A stretch of 64,000 nt of DNA from CAWBBA01 sp963729795 (lineage in GTDB: Bacteria; Desulfobacterota; Desulfomonilia; Desulfomonilales; Desulfomonilaceae), in NCBI GenBank assembly GCA_963729795.1, contig CAVSPC010000012.1, forward strand, positions 1-64,000, in the 5' to 3' direction. The position numbers and the translations under genes are program-made. The notes beneath the pieces were generated by a model. That model made no database searches and had not been told where the DNA came from. It worked only from the letters and a program-made list of their open reading frames with translations. This document shows positions 33,371 to 41,475 of this stretch, piece by piece (within the stretch, counting starts at the first letter, position 1; each line of letters begins with the position of its first letter).

Positions 33371-35290
33371 TTACTGGGCTGCAATGGCATCCACCATGGC
33401 ATCGAACTGATCGAGGGTCCAACCATTGACGTTTATGGCCCGGTGCGGGCACACCGCGGCGCAAGCCCCGCAGCCCCTGCAAAGCGCAGGATTCACCAAA
33501 GCCTTTTGCTCGACCTTGTCGTCCAGTTTCAAATCGGTCAGCGTTAGAGCGCCTTCGTAACTGCACTCCTGGAGACAAAGCCCACAGCCATCGCATAGTG
33601 CGGGATCAACCTGAGCCACGAAAGGCTCTAGTTCGACATATCCTTTGACCAGTGCTATGGCGGCCTTGGAAGCAGCAGCCCCTGCGGAAGCACAACTCTC
33701 CGTGATGTCTCGGGGGCCCTGCGAGGTTCCGGCCAACAGCAGACCGTTGACCGCCATTTCGACCGGCCTGAGTTTGGGATGCACTTCTTGAAGGAATCTG
33801 TCGACACCTACCGGCAGCTTGAATACGTCAACCAGATCCGAGATGTCGTTGGGCATCATCCCGACGGACAGGACGACCAAGTCCACGAGGGCTTCCACGT
33901 CCTCGCCAAAGGTGAGAGTGTCCTTCACTCTCACCTTTAGAGGACGCTTGGAGGTTGCTCCTGCCTTTTCGACCACAGGAGGAGAATCGGGGGTGAATCT
34001 GAAGAACAGAACCCCCTTCCGGGAAGCCTTTTCATAGTAATCTTCGTGGCCGCGGCCGTACGAGCGGATGTCCTGGTAGTAATCGTACACGTGCACATGG
34101 GGAAATCGGTCTTTGATGTCGTTGGCTGCCTGGAGAGTGGCCGTGCAGCAGACTCTGGAACAGTAGTTGTTTACTCTACCGTCGGGCTGGGGTTCGTGAA
34201 TTCCGTCTACCTGCCTACTGCCCACACAGTGGATCAAGGCAATATCTCTTACCGGACGCCCTTGGAATTCCAGCCGCCCGCCGGTAGGCCCTTCCGGTGA
34301 GAGGATCTTGATGAGATCCGGCAGACTTATCACTTGCGGGGATTCTCCGTATCCGTACTCTCCACTTCTGGGCTCATAATGCTTGAAGCCCGTGGCCATC
34401 ACCACTACGCCGGCTTTTATCTCCAGAGTCTCATCTTGAGACAAACTCCAGTCTGACCTGATTGCGCACCCCTCGAACGGCCGAAAGATCATCTTCCTGT
34501 TGGCTGCGCCGATTTCGCTGGGGCGGGCTCCAGCTCTTCTTCGAACTTTAACGAGAAAATCCCCTATCGTTCCGCTGCTGGAGACGACCTCCGCCTGAGT
34601 GTAGACAGTGATATTCGAGTCGTCGACCACTTCTTCCACTAGTTCCGTCAGCAAATCTCCAGCCTTTTCCTCCGTAGGGTAGACTCGATCAAGCTGGGCC
34701 GTTTGCCCTCCCAGATACGGAGATTTTTCAATCAGGGTAACGCCAATCCCTTGCTTAGACAGCCTTCGGGCAGCGGTAAGACCACTAATCCCACCGCCTA
34801 TGACGACAGCGTGAGGATGAGCTTCTATTCGGATTGGCTCCATCGGCTCAAGAAGGGTGGCTTTGGCAACCGCGGCCGCTACCAGTCTGAGGGCCTTTTG
34901 GGTAGCCTCACCGGCATCATGACTGTGCGCCCAACTTACTTGCTCCCTAATATTTGCATGTTCGTATAGGAATGGGTTATGTCCCCCCCTTTTCAAAGCG
35001 TTGCGAAAAGTCAGCTCATGAAGTTTTGGCGAACAAGATGCCACCACAACTGCATCAAGATTTTCGTTCCGGAGGTCTTCAAGGATCAGATCTTGCCCAG
35101 GATCCGAGCACATGAACATGTTTGTGCGAGCGACTTTGACCTGTGGTAGTTTTTGCACTTCTTCGGCAACCTGCTGCACATTCACCACATCCGAGATGTT
35201 TCCACCGCAGTGGCAAATATAAACACCTATCCGAGGCTCTTTTGATTGAATGGTCTCCGATTGCTTCTTGACTTGCACTTCCTCGGGCAT
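33371..35290 (-). CDS. HdrA-like FAD and iron-sulfur protein (QmoB-like)
   Basis: Protein of 639 residues. The N-terminal HdrA segment has VYICHCGGNISD and MCSDPGQDLI with VASCSPKLHE. The FAD fold is VVIGGGISGLTAARRL (near 164), with NYCSRVCCTATLQA and GTSQGPRDITES later. Two C-terminal [4Fe-4S] motifs are CDGCGLCLQEC and CRGCGACAAVCP. It likely bifurcates or relays electrons between the soluble partner and the QmoC-like membrane protein. It lies 44 bp downstream of a second, shorter HdrA. Confidence 0.93.
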   Translation of the reverse strand: MPEEVQVKKQSETIQSKEPRIGVYICHCGGNISDVVNVQQVAEEVQKLPQVKVARTNMFMCSDPGQDLILEDLRNENLDAVVVASCSPKLHELTFRNALKRGGHNPFLYEHANIREQVSWAHSHDAGEATQKALRLVAAAVAKATLLEPMEPIRIEAHPHAVVIGGGISGLTAARRLSKQGIGVTLIEKSPYLGGQTAQLDRVYPTEEKAGDLLTELVEEVVDDSNITVYTQAEVVSSSGTIGDFLVKVRRRAGARPSEIGAANRKMIFRPFEGCAIRSDWSLSQDETLEIKAGVVVMATGFKHYEPRSGEYGYGESPQVISLPDLIKILSPEGPTGGRLEFQGRPVRDIALIHCVGSRQVDGIHEPQPDGRVNNYCSRVCCTATLQAANDIKDRFPHVHVYDYYQDIRSYGRGHEDYYEKASRKGVLFFRFTPDSPPVVEKAGATSKRPLKVRVKDTLTFGEDVEALVDLVVLSVGMMPNDISDLVDVFKLPVGVDRFLQEVHPKLRPVEMAVNGLLLAGTSQGPRDITESCASAGAAASKAAIALVKGYVELEPFVAQVDPALCDGCGLCLQECSYEGALTLTDLKLDDKVEQKALVNPALCRGCGACAAVCPHRAINVNGWTLDQFDAMVDAIAAQ

Positions 35291-35334
35291 CTCGTACCTC
35301 TGAATTCGGATTAGGAATTACTCTGCGTGGGAGG

Positions 35335-36696
35335 TCAGCCCACCGCTTGTTCGGCAAGCACTTCCTCATTCCGGTCTCTCTCTGCGGCGGTGAGTGTGGA
35401 AATCGGCCCCAAGGACGCAATATAATTTGCTGTCTCCATAGCGGCCGCACCAGCTTTTGCTATGGTATCCACAATGTCCTTAGGTCCGCCTGCAGTTCCT
35501 GCCACAAAGACCCCCTCTTGATCGGTAAGGGCCGGTGCAATTTTGGGTTTAGGACACAACACAAAACCGTCATCTGCTTGCCCCACCTGGATGAATTCCT
35601 GCGGGTTACATCCGGGTAACATGCCTAGCGAAAGAACGACCATGTCGTGATTTCGCTCCTCAACACGACCGTCCTCTTCCATAAGCTCTACCCGAACTTT
35701 CAGATTGTGGTCCTCGCCTTCCATGATTTTCCCTACCTTGGCTTTCACGAACTCTATGCCCATGGCCTTTGCGTTCTGATAGAATTCTTCGTACCCCTTA
35801 CCGAAAGCCCGAATATCCATGTAGTAAATCGTCACATCCACGAGCGGAAGAGCCCCCGAGAGTAACATAGCCTGCTTTATTGCGTACATGCAGCAGACTC
35901 GGGAGCAGTAAGGAACCCCAAGGCTTTTATCGCGCGATCCTGCGCACTGCACGTAAGCGATGCTGTCAGGGACTTTGCCGTCCGAGGGTCGAATTACCCT
36001 CCCATAAGGGCCATGAGGCGACAACAGACGCTCCATTTGGAGCGAGGTCAGGACGTTACCGTTGTGGCTCTGCGCTGGGAGATACTGTCTCTTGGCATCC
36101 TTCGGGCTGAGTTGGAATCCCGTGGCGAGAATGACGCTCTTGGCTTCAACGATCACTTCCTCGGGCTCCTGGTAATAATCCACTGCATGGGTGGGGCAGA
36201 CTTTTTCGCATGATCCGCAGAGCATGCAGTTATCTGCATCCAGCAGCGCTTTCTGTGGGATAGCGGTTGCGAAAGGTACATAAATGGCTTTCCTGGCTCC
36301 CATTCCGCCTTCAAACTCATGAGGCAAGTCCACGGGGCAAACGTACTCACACTGACGACATCCTATGCAGAGCTTCTCGTCCACGTATCTCGGTTTTCGT
36401 GTGAGGTTGCCTCGGAAGAGTGGACCTTCTCGTGTAATGGATCTGACTTCCGTGTAGGTGAAGATTTTTATGTTTGGATGATGAGCCGCAGCAGCCATCC
36501 GTGGTGTGGTGATACAGCTTGCGCAATCCAGAGTCGGGAACACTTTGCTCAGGGCTATCATCACCCCGCCAATGCTTGCCTCTTTTTCCACGACAGCTAC
36601 TCTGAAACCCTGATCGGCCAGATCCAGGGCTGAGGTGAGCCCAGCAATACCTCCGCCGACGACAAGAGCGTCATAGTGTTCGGGCAGCGTTTTCAT
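35335..36696 (-). CDS. HdrA-like flavoprotein (QmoA-like)
   Basis: Protein of 453 residues. FAD site ALVVGGGIAGLTSALDL near the start, LDCASCITTPRM, then two [4Fe-4S] motifs CIGCRQCEYVCP and CMLCGSCEKVCP, and PYCSRVCCMYAIKQA. It lacks the N-terminal HdrA segment of its neighbour, as QmoA does. It probably forms a complex with the longer HdrA, MvhD and the QmoC-like protein. It follows mvhD by 5 bp. Confidence 0.92.
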   Translation of the reverse strand: MKTLPEHYDALVVGGGIAGLTSALDLADQGFRVAVVEKEASIGGVMIALSKVFPTLDCASCITTPRMAAAAHHPNIKIFTYTEVRSITREGPLFRGNLTRKPRYVDEKLCIGCRQCEYVCPVDLPHEFEGGMGARKAIYVPFATAIPQKALLDADNCMLCGSCEKVCPTHAVDYYQEPEEVIVEAKSVILATGFQLSPKDAKRQYLPAQSHNGNVLTSLQMERLLSPHGPYGRVIRPSDGKVPDSIAYVQCAGSRDKSLGVPYCSRVCCMYAIKQAMLLSGALPLVDVTIYYMDIRAFGKGYEEFYQNAKAMGIEFVKAKVGKIMEGEDHNLKVRVELMEEDGRVEERNHDMVVLSLGMLPGCNPQEFIQVGQADDGFVLCPKPKIAPALTDQEGVFVAGTAGGPKDIVDTIAKAGAAAMETANYIASLGPISTLTAAERDRNEEVLAEQAVG

Positions 36697-36701
36697 TTTG
36701 C

Positions 36702-37130
36702 TCAGTGCTCTATCTCCCCTTTGTGCGGGGAGCCGATTTCTTTGAGGAGATTGTTCATCGCATTAACTTCCTTAAGGAAGGCTTTTGTACAGACGGTGCA
36801 TATAGCCGTAAGCTTAATCCTTCGACGGTCGTATCCTTCTTGCTTCATCCTGCCGGTGACTCTATCCATTCGCGCGGCAAAGCGATGATACGCACCTTGG
36901 TAAGGACATTCCTCACCGCACGACATGACGATGATGCCGCCTATTCCTTTTTCCAGCGTCCGAAAGTAGAAATCTTCCGGAAGCATCACCGGAGCCGGAA
37001 TCCGAAGGATGTAAGTATTGGGCGGATAGGACAGGTGTGCCTGTCCCACTGTATCTGCCCCGGGATAGGCGCACGCGATTGTCGCCAAAATCAGAATCTT
37101 CGCCTGGGCTGCGTCTGATGAAGTAGCCAT
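36702..37130 (-). CDS. MvhD/FrhD-type hydrogenase delta-like protein
   Basis: Protein of 142 residues of the MvhD family (PF02662). The [2Fe-2S]-ligand Cys are in ATIACAYPGAD, VMSCGEECPYQGAYHR and TAICTVC. It links HdrA to an electron donor. In QmoB this domain is fused to HdrA; here it is separate. It lies 11 bp after tusA. Confidence 0.9.
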   Translation of the reverse strand: MATSSDAAQAKILILATIACAYPGADTVGQAHLSYPPNTYILRIPAPVMLPEDFYFRTLEKGIGGIIVMSCGEECPYQGAYHRFAARMDRVTGRMKQEGYDRRRIKLTAICTVCTKAFLKEVNAMNNLLKEIGSPHKGEIEH

Positions 37131-37141
37131 GTCTTTGCCCG

Positions 37142-37396
37142 CTATTTCTTTCTCGTAACAAAGATTCGATCGTACCCTTCGGCTTCGAGGACTCCCAGGA
37201 ACTCATGACCGACCTTTTTTGCCCACGCAGGGATGTCGCTCTTGGTTCCCGGATCATTGGAAAGTACCTCCAGGACGTCGCCCACCTTGACTTGCCCTAT
37301 CCCCTTCTTGGCCTCGAGCAGTGGCCCCGGACATGCGCTGCCTCGAGCGTCAACTACCTTAGCAGCGGTCATATTGGTCAACTCTACGTTACTCAT
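37142..37396 (-). CDS. TusA-family sulfur carrier
   Basis: Protein of 84 residues. The TusA motif is VVDARGSACPGPLLEAKKGI, with the persulfide Cys in the CPGP loop, and the end is GYDRIFVTRKK. It hands sulfane sulfur to DsrE-like and other acceptors. AGGAGGA precedes the ATG at 37396. It is first in the minus-strand operon and 50-66 bp downstream of a sigma-54 promoter. Confidence 0.93.
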   Translation of the reverse strand: MSNVELTNMTAAKVVDARGSACPGPLLEAKKGIGQVKVGDVLEVLSNDPGTKSDIPAWAKKVGHEFLGVLEAEGYDRIFVTRKK

Positions 37397-37446
37397 GGAT
37401 ATTTCCTCCTGGATTATTTTGTCTTGGCTCCACGTTCCTCTTAATA

Positions 37447-37462
37447 AGCAATTGTCATGCCA
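37447..37462 (-). promoter_or_regulatory. Sigma-54 promoter of the tusA-hdr operon
   Basis: On the minus strand TGGCATGACAATTGCT matches the -24/-12 consensus (TGGCACGRNNNTTGCW) at every fixed position but one, with exact GG-GC spacing. It lies about 50 bp before the tusA ATG and points into it. Confidence 0.8.
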
Positions 37463-37599
37463 TTTTACTGACGGAACGGTCAATGCAAATTGATATCAAT
37501 AAAATTAGCTACATACATACGGAATGCCGGTCGATGACGTTTCAAAGGCGCTGTGCTACGCCAATCTTTCTTGAAAAATGGGTTGACAAATGTTAACCT

Positions 37600-37615
37600 G
37601 TAAACCAGAGTTTAC
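37600..37615. promoter_or_regulatory. Possible enhancer site GTAAAC-N4-GTTTAC
   Basis: A perfect 6-4-6 palindrome about 140 bp upstream of the leftward sigma-54 promoter and 35 bp upstream of the activator gene, with GTTAAC repeats on both sides (37592-37597 and 37616-37621). The distance suits a sigma-54 activator site. Its proximity to the activator gene also allows autoregulation. Confidence 0.5.
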
Positions 37616-37649
37616 GTTAACGTTTAAGCCCTGCAACTGAGGTGCTTCA

Positions 37650-39050
37650 ATGAATCAGCAAGAGATGGTCGGCTTCTGGAAAACCATCGTCGACACGATG
37701 ATGAACGGCTTGATAGTCGTCGATTCAGACGGGATGATAGTCGCGGTCAATCATGCCACTGAGGAAATCACCGGCTATGAGCGAGAGGAACTTATCGGAA
37801 GCCCTTGCACGATTCTGAACTGCGATCAATGTACTGCCCGTGACTCCAAGGGCGATTTTACCTGTGATCTGTTTGAGACAAGACAAATCGAGAAGCGCAG
37901 ATGTACCCTCACCAAAAAAGATGGGACCGTGCTGCCTGTAGTGAAGAATGCCAGAGTCCTCAGCGGAAATGATGGGAAGGTAAATGGTGGCGTTGAAACC
38001 ATCACGGATCTCAGTGAGATAGTGACGAGAGATCTGAAAATAGCCAGACTGAATTCAATATTGAAGGGCAAAGATAGTTTTCACGGAATCATCGGAAAGT
38101 CCCGACCTATGCAGGACGTATTCGATCTGGTCACCGATGCCGCTCAATCCCTCGCGCCAATCATCATTTATGGGGAGAGCGGTACCGGCAAAGAACTCGT
38201 GGCGTCGGCCATTCATCAACTGGGCAGCCGCAAAGACGGTCCATTGGTCAAAGTGAATTGCGCCGCCTTAACAGAATCACTCTTGGAAAGTGAGCTATTC
38301 GGACACGTCAAAGGCGCTTACACTGGCGCGGACAGAAACAGAAAGGGGCGTTTTGAACTGGCGGACGGCGGGGACATTTTTCTCGATGAGATCGGAGATA
38401 TCCCGCTTTCCATGCAAGTGAAAATATTACGCGTTTTGCAGGAGAAAGAATTCGAGCGGGTTGGGGACAGTACGCCAGTAAAAGTGGATGTCAGAATTAT
38501 CTCCGCGACTCATCGAGATCTGTCCGAAATGATTGCCCGAAGTGAATTCCGGAAGGACCTGTTTTACCGTCTTAATGTAATCCCGATCCGTTTGCCACCT
38601 TTAAGAGATAGGCGGGAAGACCTCCCGTTGCTGATCGAGCATTTCATAGAGGAGAATCGCTTGAAAACCGGCAAAGACATGACCGGGATAAGCAACCAGG
38701 CCATGAACTCGCTGATGTCCTACTCCTGGCCGGGCAATATCAGAGAGTTGCTTAATGCTATTGAATATGCTTTCGTGGTCTGTCGGCAAGCATACATAGA
38801 AGAGCGCCACCTACCCGAAGCGATCAAAAATAGAAAATCATCGCTTCCCCCAGCCAAAGACGGTCAAGGGGAGAGAGACCGAATCGTTGAAGCCATGAAG
38901 CAAGCGGGCGGCAAAAAAATTGAGGCAGCCCGATTACTCGGGATTACCAGGCAAGCCCTCTGGAAAAAGATGGCAAAGTTGGGGATCAAGCATAATTTCA
39001 CTTTTGATGATAACGCCCTTGACTCTCCAGGATCTGCTGGAAACTCTTGA
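37650..39050 (+). CDS. PAS-AAA-Fis sigma-54 activator
   Basis: Protein of 466 residues. PAS domain (about 8-130) with a Cys group (SPCTILNCDQCTA, then FTCDLF and KRRC) that may bind a cluster or sense redox. AAA domain: Walker A YGESGTGKELV, GAYTGA loop (contact with sigma-54), Walker B GGDIFLDEIGD, and RLNVIPIRLPPLRDRREDLP. Fis-type HTH at the end: KKIEAARLLGITRQALWKKM. No receiver domain is present, so the PAS sets activity. It is divergent from the tusA operon and just upstream of a rightward sigma-54 promoter. Confidence 0.95.
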   Translation: MNQQEMVGFWKTIVDTMMNGLIVVDSDGMIVAVNHATEEITGYEREELIGSPCTILNCDQCTARDSKGDFTCDLFETRQIEKRRCTLTKKDGTVLPVVKNARVLSGNDGKVNGGVETITDLSEIVTRDLKIARLNSILKGKDSFHGIIGKSRPMQDVFDLVTDAAQSLAPIIIYGESGTGKELVASAIHQLGSRKDGPLVKVNCAALTESLLESELFGHVKGAYTGADRNRKGRFELADGGDIFLDEIGDIPLSMQVKILRVLQEKEFERVGDSTPVKVDVRIISATHRDLSEMIARSEFRKDLFYRLNVIPIRLPPLRDRREDLPLLIEHFIEENRLKTGKDMTGISNQAMNSLMSYSWPGNIRELLNAIEYAFVVCRQAYIEERHLPEAIKNRKSSLPPAKDGQGERDRIVEAMKQAGGKKIEAARLLGITRQALWKKMAKLGIKHNFTFDDNALDSPGSAGNS

Positions 39051-39267
39051 CGCCGAATTCGGGTGTGCTTTCTCTACGCCGCAAGGCAGTGTCTTTGAAG
39101 TCTCTTGGTCCATTGTGTCCAGAAACGTTTCCCCCACCCAAATTACATGCAAATTGCAGTCCATTCGCTTCGGGTATGGTGCATAATGCAGCGATGGACC
39201 CCCGTTCAAGATCCGCGTTGCATCGCATTCCACGCTCTGGACAGGCTATAGAGGCAGCGCCGCCATT

Positions 39268-39283
39268 TGGCACAGTCCTTGCT
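39268..39283 (+). promoter_or_regulatory. Sigma-54 promoter of the NifX/IscU cluster
   Basis: TGGCACAGTCCTTGCT matches the -24/-12 consensus at every fixed position (TGGCAC, TTGCT) with exact spacing, 32 bp before the first gene of the rightward cluster. It is about 220 bp after the activator stop codon. Confidence 0.82.
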
Positions 39284-39314
39284 GCCATTGGCAGCAGAAA
39301 GGATTGAGCCAAAA

Positions 39315-39533
39315 ATGCCAAAAGGAAATCAAACGGGCGGATCGGGCAGTGGTTCGGGGTCAGCAAGAGGCATGGGCAGAGGAGGAGGCCAAGGCCGGGG
39401 CGGAGGTCGTCGGGCGGGTCCAGGCGGCGACTGCATGTGCCCCAACTGTGGAGAGAAAACTCCGCACCAGAGGGGAATCCCCTGCTTCGAGCAAAAATGC
39501 CCAAAGTGCGGAACGCTCATGTGTCGGCAATAG
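39315..39533 (+). CDS. Gly/Arg-rich zinc-ribbon protein
   Basis: Protein of 72 residues. The first 38 are Gly/Ser/Arg-rich (GMGRGGGQGRGGGRRAG) and probably disordered. The rest is a zinc ribbon with CPNCGEK and CPKCG, with extra Cys (CMCPNC, IPCFEQKC, MCRQ). Similar short proteins accompany NifX-like genes in anaerobes. The ATG at 39315 is preceded by AAAGGA. The sigma-54 promoter lies just upstream. Confidence 0.75.
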   Translation: MPKGNQTGGSGSGSGSARGMGRGGGQGRGGGRRAGPGGDCMCPNCGEKTPHQRGIPCFEQKCPKCGTLMCRQ

Positions 39534-39630
39534 CCTTGCCGATCGAGCTGTCAAGAATGGAAAACAGCCTCTGCAGTTCGTCGAGGCAGAGAATCTTAGT
39601 CATATCGAAACGGAGAGGAGATCGCCCCAG

Positions 39631-40011
39631 ATGTTTACAAAGGTCATCGCTGTTCCATCAATGCATCCCGGCGGACTGGACGCAGTGCGTTCAGGCCACT
39701 TCGGGCATTGTGATGCTTTCACGCTGGTAAGCGTCGAGAACGGAGAAATCCGCGATGTTTCCGTGGTGTCCAATCCTCCTCATCAGCAGGGCGGATGTCA
39801 GGCGCCGGTGAATTTGCTCCAACAAAGTCAAGCCGATGCCCTGATAGTGGGAGGAATCGGTATGAGGCCTCTTATGGGATTCCGTCAAGCGGGTATCGAC
39901 GTCTATTACGGCCCGGAAGGCGACACAGTTGAAGCAGTTATAGGAGATCTGCTCGAGGGCAGGCTGAAGGTGATACAGGAACACGAAGTCTGCGGTGGAG
40001 GCAGGATCTGA
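39631..40011 (+). CDS. NifX/NifB-type Fe-Mo cofactor-like protein
   Basis: Protein of 126 residues, PF02579 family. GGLDAVRSGHFGHCDAFTLV, then SNPPHQQGGCQAPVNLL, ALIVGGIGMRPLMGFRQAGIDVYYG and a C-terminal Cys (HEVCGGGRI). Such proteins bind or hold metal clusters during assembly. ATG at 39631 has GAGAGGAG upstream. It lies 98 bp from the zinc-ribbon gene. A long overlapping frame upstream is not used. Confidence 0.85.
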   Translation: MFTKVIAVPSMHPGGLDAVRSGHFGHCDAFTLVSVENGEIRDVSVVSNPPHQQGGCQAPVNLLQQSQADALIVGGIGMRPLMGFRQAGIDVYYGPEGDTVEAVIGDLLEGRLKVIQEHEVCGGGRI

Positions 40012-40093
40012 GAAGAGTCGATCGAGTGAAAGAGGTTGAATTGCCCCTCGCTATGGAGAAGTCTCTTCTGCCGCCTTCTCGGACCGAAAAAAA

Positions 40094-40234
40094 GAAACTG
40101 TCTCAAAATGAATTTTTGCTAGAAAATTGTGACACGATGCTTCCTCACTTGTCAAAAAATTGCCGGGCTACTATCGAACGTCCCTCCTGGACGCCTGCCA
40201 TTTGAGCCCCGTCGGGCGATTGAAAGTAGGCCGG
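40094..40234 (+). repeat. Truncated MITE-like element with the 77-bp module
   Basis: It begins with GAAACTGTCTCAAAA (40094-40108), the same end as the element at 13889-14096, continues with AATTGTGACACGATG, and includes the 77-bp module at 40158-40234. The second terminal inverted repeat is missing. It lies between the NifX and IscU-like genes. Confidence 0.7.
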
Positions 40235-40272
40235 TGCTTCGGCGCAGGCTGTCGTCTGCATGTGACTGAAGT

Positions 40273-40737
40273 ATGACTAATTTCCAATTCCTGTATGCAG
40301 TTCCCTGGATTTCGGTGCTAGCCGCGGCGGGCTTGATTTTTGTGCTCATCGGCGGCTGGACATGGCTCCAATTGAAATCAGACCCTCAGCGAGGAACCAT
40401 TGACTCTCCTGATGCCAGTGCATTTCTGCGAGGCAAGTGCGGAGACTCCATGAAGATCTCGCTCCGGTTCGTCGACGACCGAGTCGTTGAGGCCAAGTAC
40501 TGGACCGATGGCTGCCGGATGAGTGGCGCATGCGGGGCGGCAGCCGCCAAACTCGCCCTCGGCAAGTCCCCCGAGGAAATAGCAGACATAGACCATGTCG
40601 CGGTCGAAAGAGAAGTGGGGGGATTGCCGGAGGAGGATCTGCACTGTGCGACCTTGGCTTCGGGGACCCTTCAAGAGGCAATCAGACTTTATCTTGTGGG
40701 CAATATGCGTGATGGTTTTGTTCATGAAAGAAACTGA
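40273..40737 (+). CDS. Membrane-anchored IscU/NifU-like scaffold
   Basis: Protein of 154 residues. Residues about 8-31 are a TM anchor (YAVPWISVLAAAGLIFVLIG). The rest is the IscU fold: CGDSMKISLRF (Cys56), TDGCRMSGACGAAAAKLALGK (Cys81 and Cys87) and LPEEDLHCATLA (His124-Cys125). The three cluster-binding Cys and the Asp after the first are kept. IscU proteins are normally soluble; an N-terminal anchor is unusual and suggests cluster delivery at the membrane. It follows the truncated repeat. Confidence 0.82.
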   Translation: MTNFQFLYAVPWISVLAAAGLIFVLIGGWTWLQLKSDPQRGTIDSPDASAFLRGKCGDSMKISLRFVDDRVVEAKYWTDGCRMSGACGAAAAKLALGKSPEEIADIDHVAVEREVGGLPEEDLHCATLASGTLQEAIRLYLVGNMRDGFVHERN

Positions 40738-41025
40738 CGAATTCCGGCCATCCCTTTGGCACAAGCAGGGCAGGAATAGCGCACACCGATGCCGGCTTTC
40801 AAAAAGGAACGGCATCCTGACACCAGCGTTGAGCTTTTGAAGGTCAGACCCGCTCTGCGGGAGAAAAGGGAGGTGCGCAAGAGCTTTCAATCTGAGGCGC
40901 GGCTTGGAAGGGAAAACATGTGAATGGTCTGGGGACCATTGAGGACGGTTCTTGGACAAAAGGCGTCTTCCAACACGGCACGATAACATACTTCCCTGAA
41001 AGGTTTCCTGAGAAAGGAGGCAGCC

Positions 41026-41475
41026 ATGTTTTTGCCAAAGAGCGACATCTTCAAGGACATCAGGCAAGAAGCTATAAACGCCATTTCGGAGATAGCTTTC
41101 GAGGAAAAACACGAAAAAGGGACTGTCCTCTTCAGGGAAGGAGACGCGGCGAGATACTTTTACGTCTTGGTTGAAGGTAAGGTGCTGATGACCATCGAAG
41201 ACGCAGCCACACCACATTATGTGGCCACCAAGATAGGGGAATTGTTCGGTTGGTCCAGCGCGGTGGGCCGAGATTTCTACTCGGCGACAGCGGAATGTCT
41301 CGGACCGACCACAGTGATGAAGGTCGACAGAGTGGATCTTGAACGTGTATTCGACGAGCACCCGAGGAGTGGAAAAGTCTTCTATAGGCTGTTGGCCGAA
41401 GCCCTCGGACAACGGTGGATCGACCTCCAGCGCACGTGGATATCTGAGCTGGAGCGTGAACGGAAGGCTTCTTAG
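41026..41475 (+). CDS. Cyclic-nucleotide-binding domain protein
   Basis: Protein of 149 residues with a cNMP-binding fold: HEKGTVLFREGDAARYFYVLVEGKVLMTIED, then IGELFGWSSAVGRDFYSATAECLGP. There is no C-terminal DNA-binding HTH, so it is not a complete CRP. The phosphate cassette is GELFGWSSAV without the Arg usually needed for cAMP, so the ligand may differ. AAAGGAGG precedes the ATG. It is inside the NifX cluster and may link a small-molecule signal to it. Confidence 0.85.
   Translation: MFLPKSDIFKDIRQEAINAISEIAFEEKHEKGTVLFREGDAARYFYVLVEGKVLMTIEDAATPHYVATKIGELFGWSSAVGRDFYSATAECLGPTTVMKVDRVDLERVFDEHPRSGKVFYRLLAEALGQRWIDLQRTWISELERERKAS

Noticed and set aside
39304..39630. Long N-terminal extension of the first NifX frame
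   Set aside because: It overlaps the zinc-ribbon gene in another frame and reads as non-coding; ATG 39631 has a good binding site.
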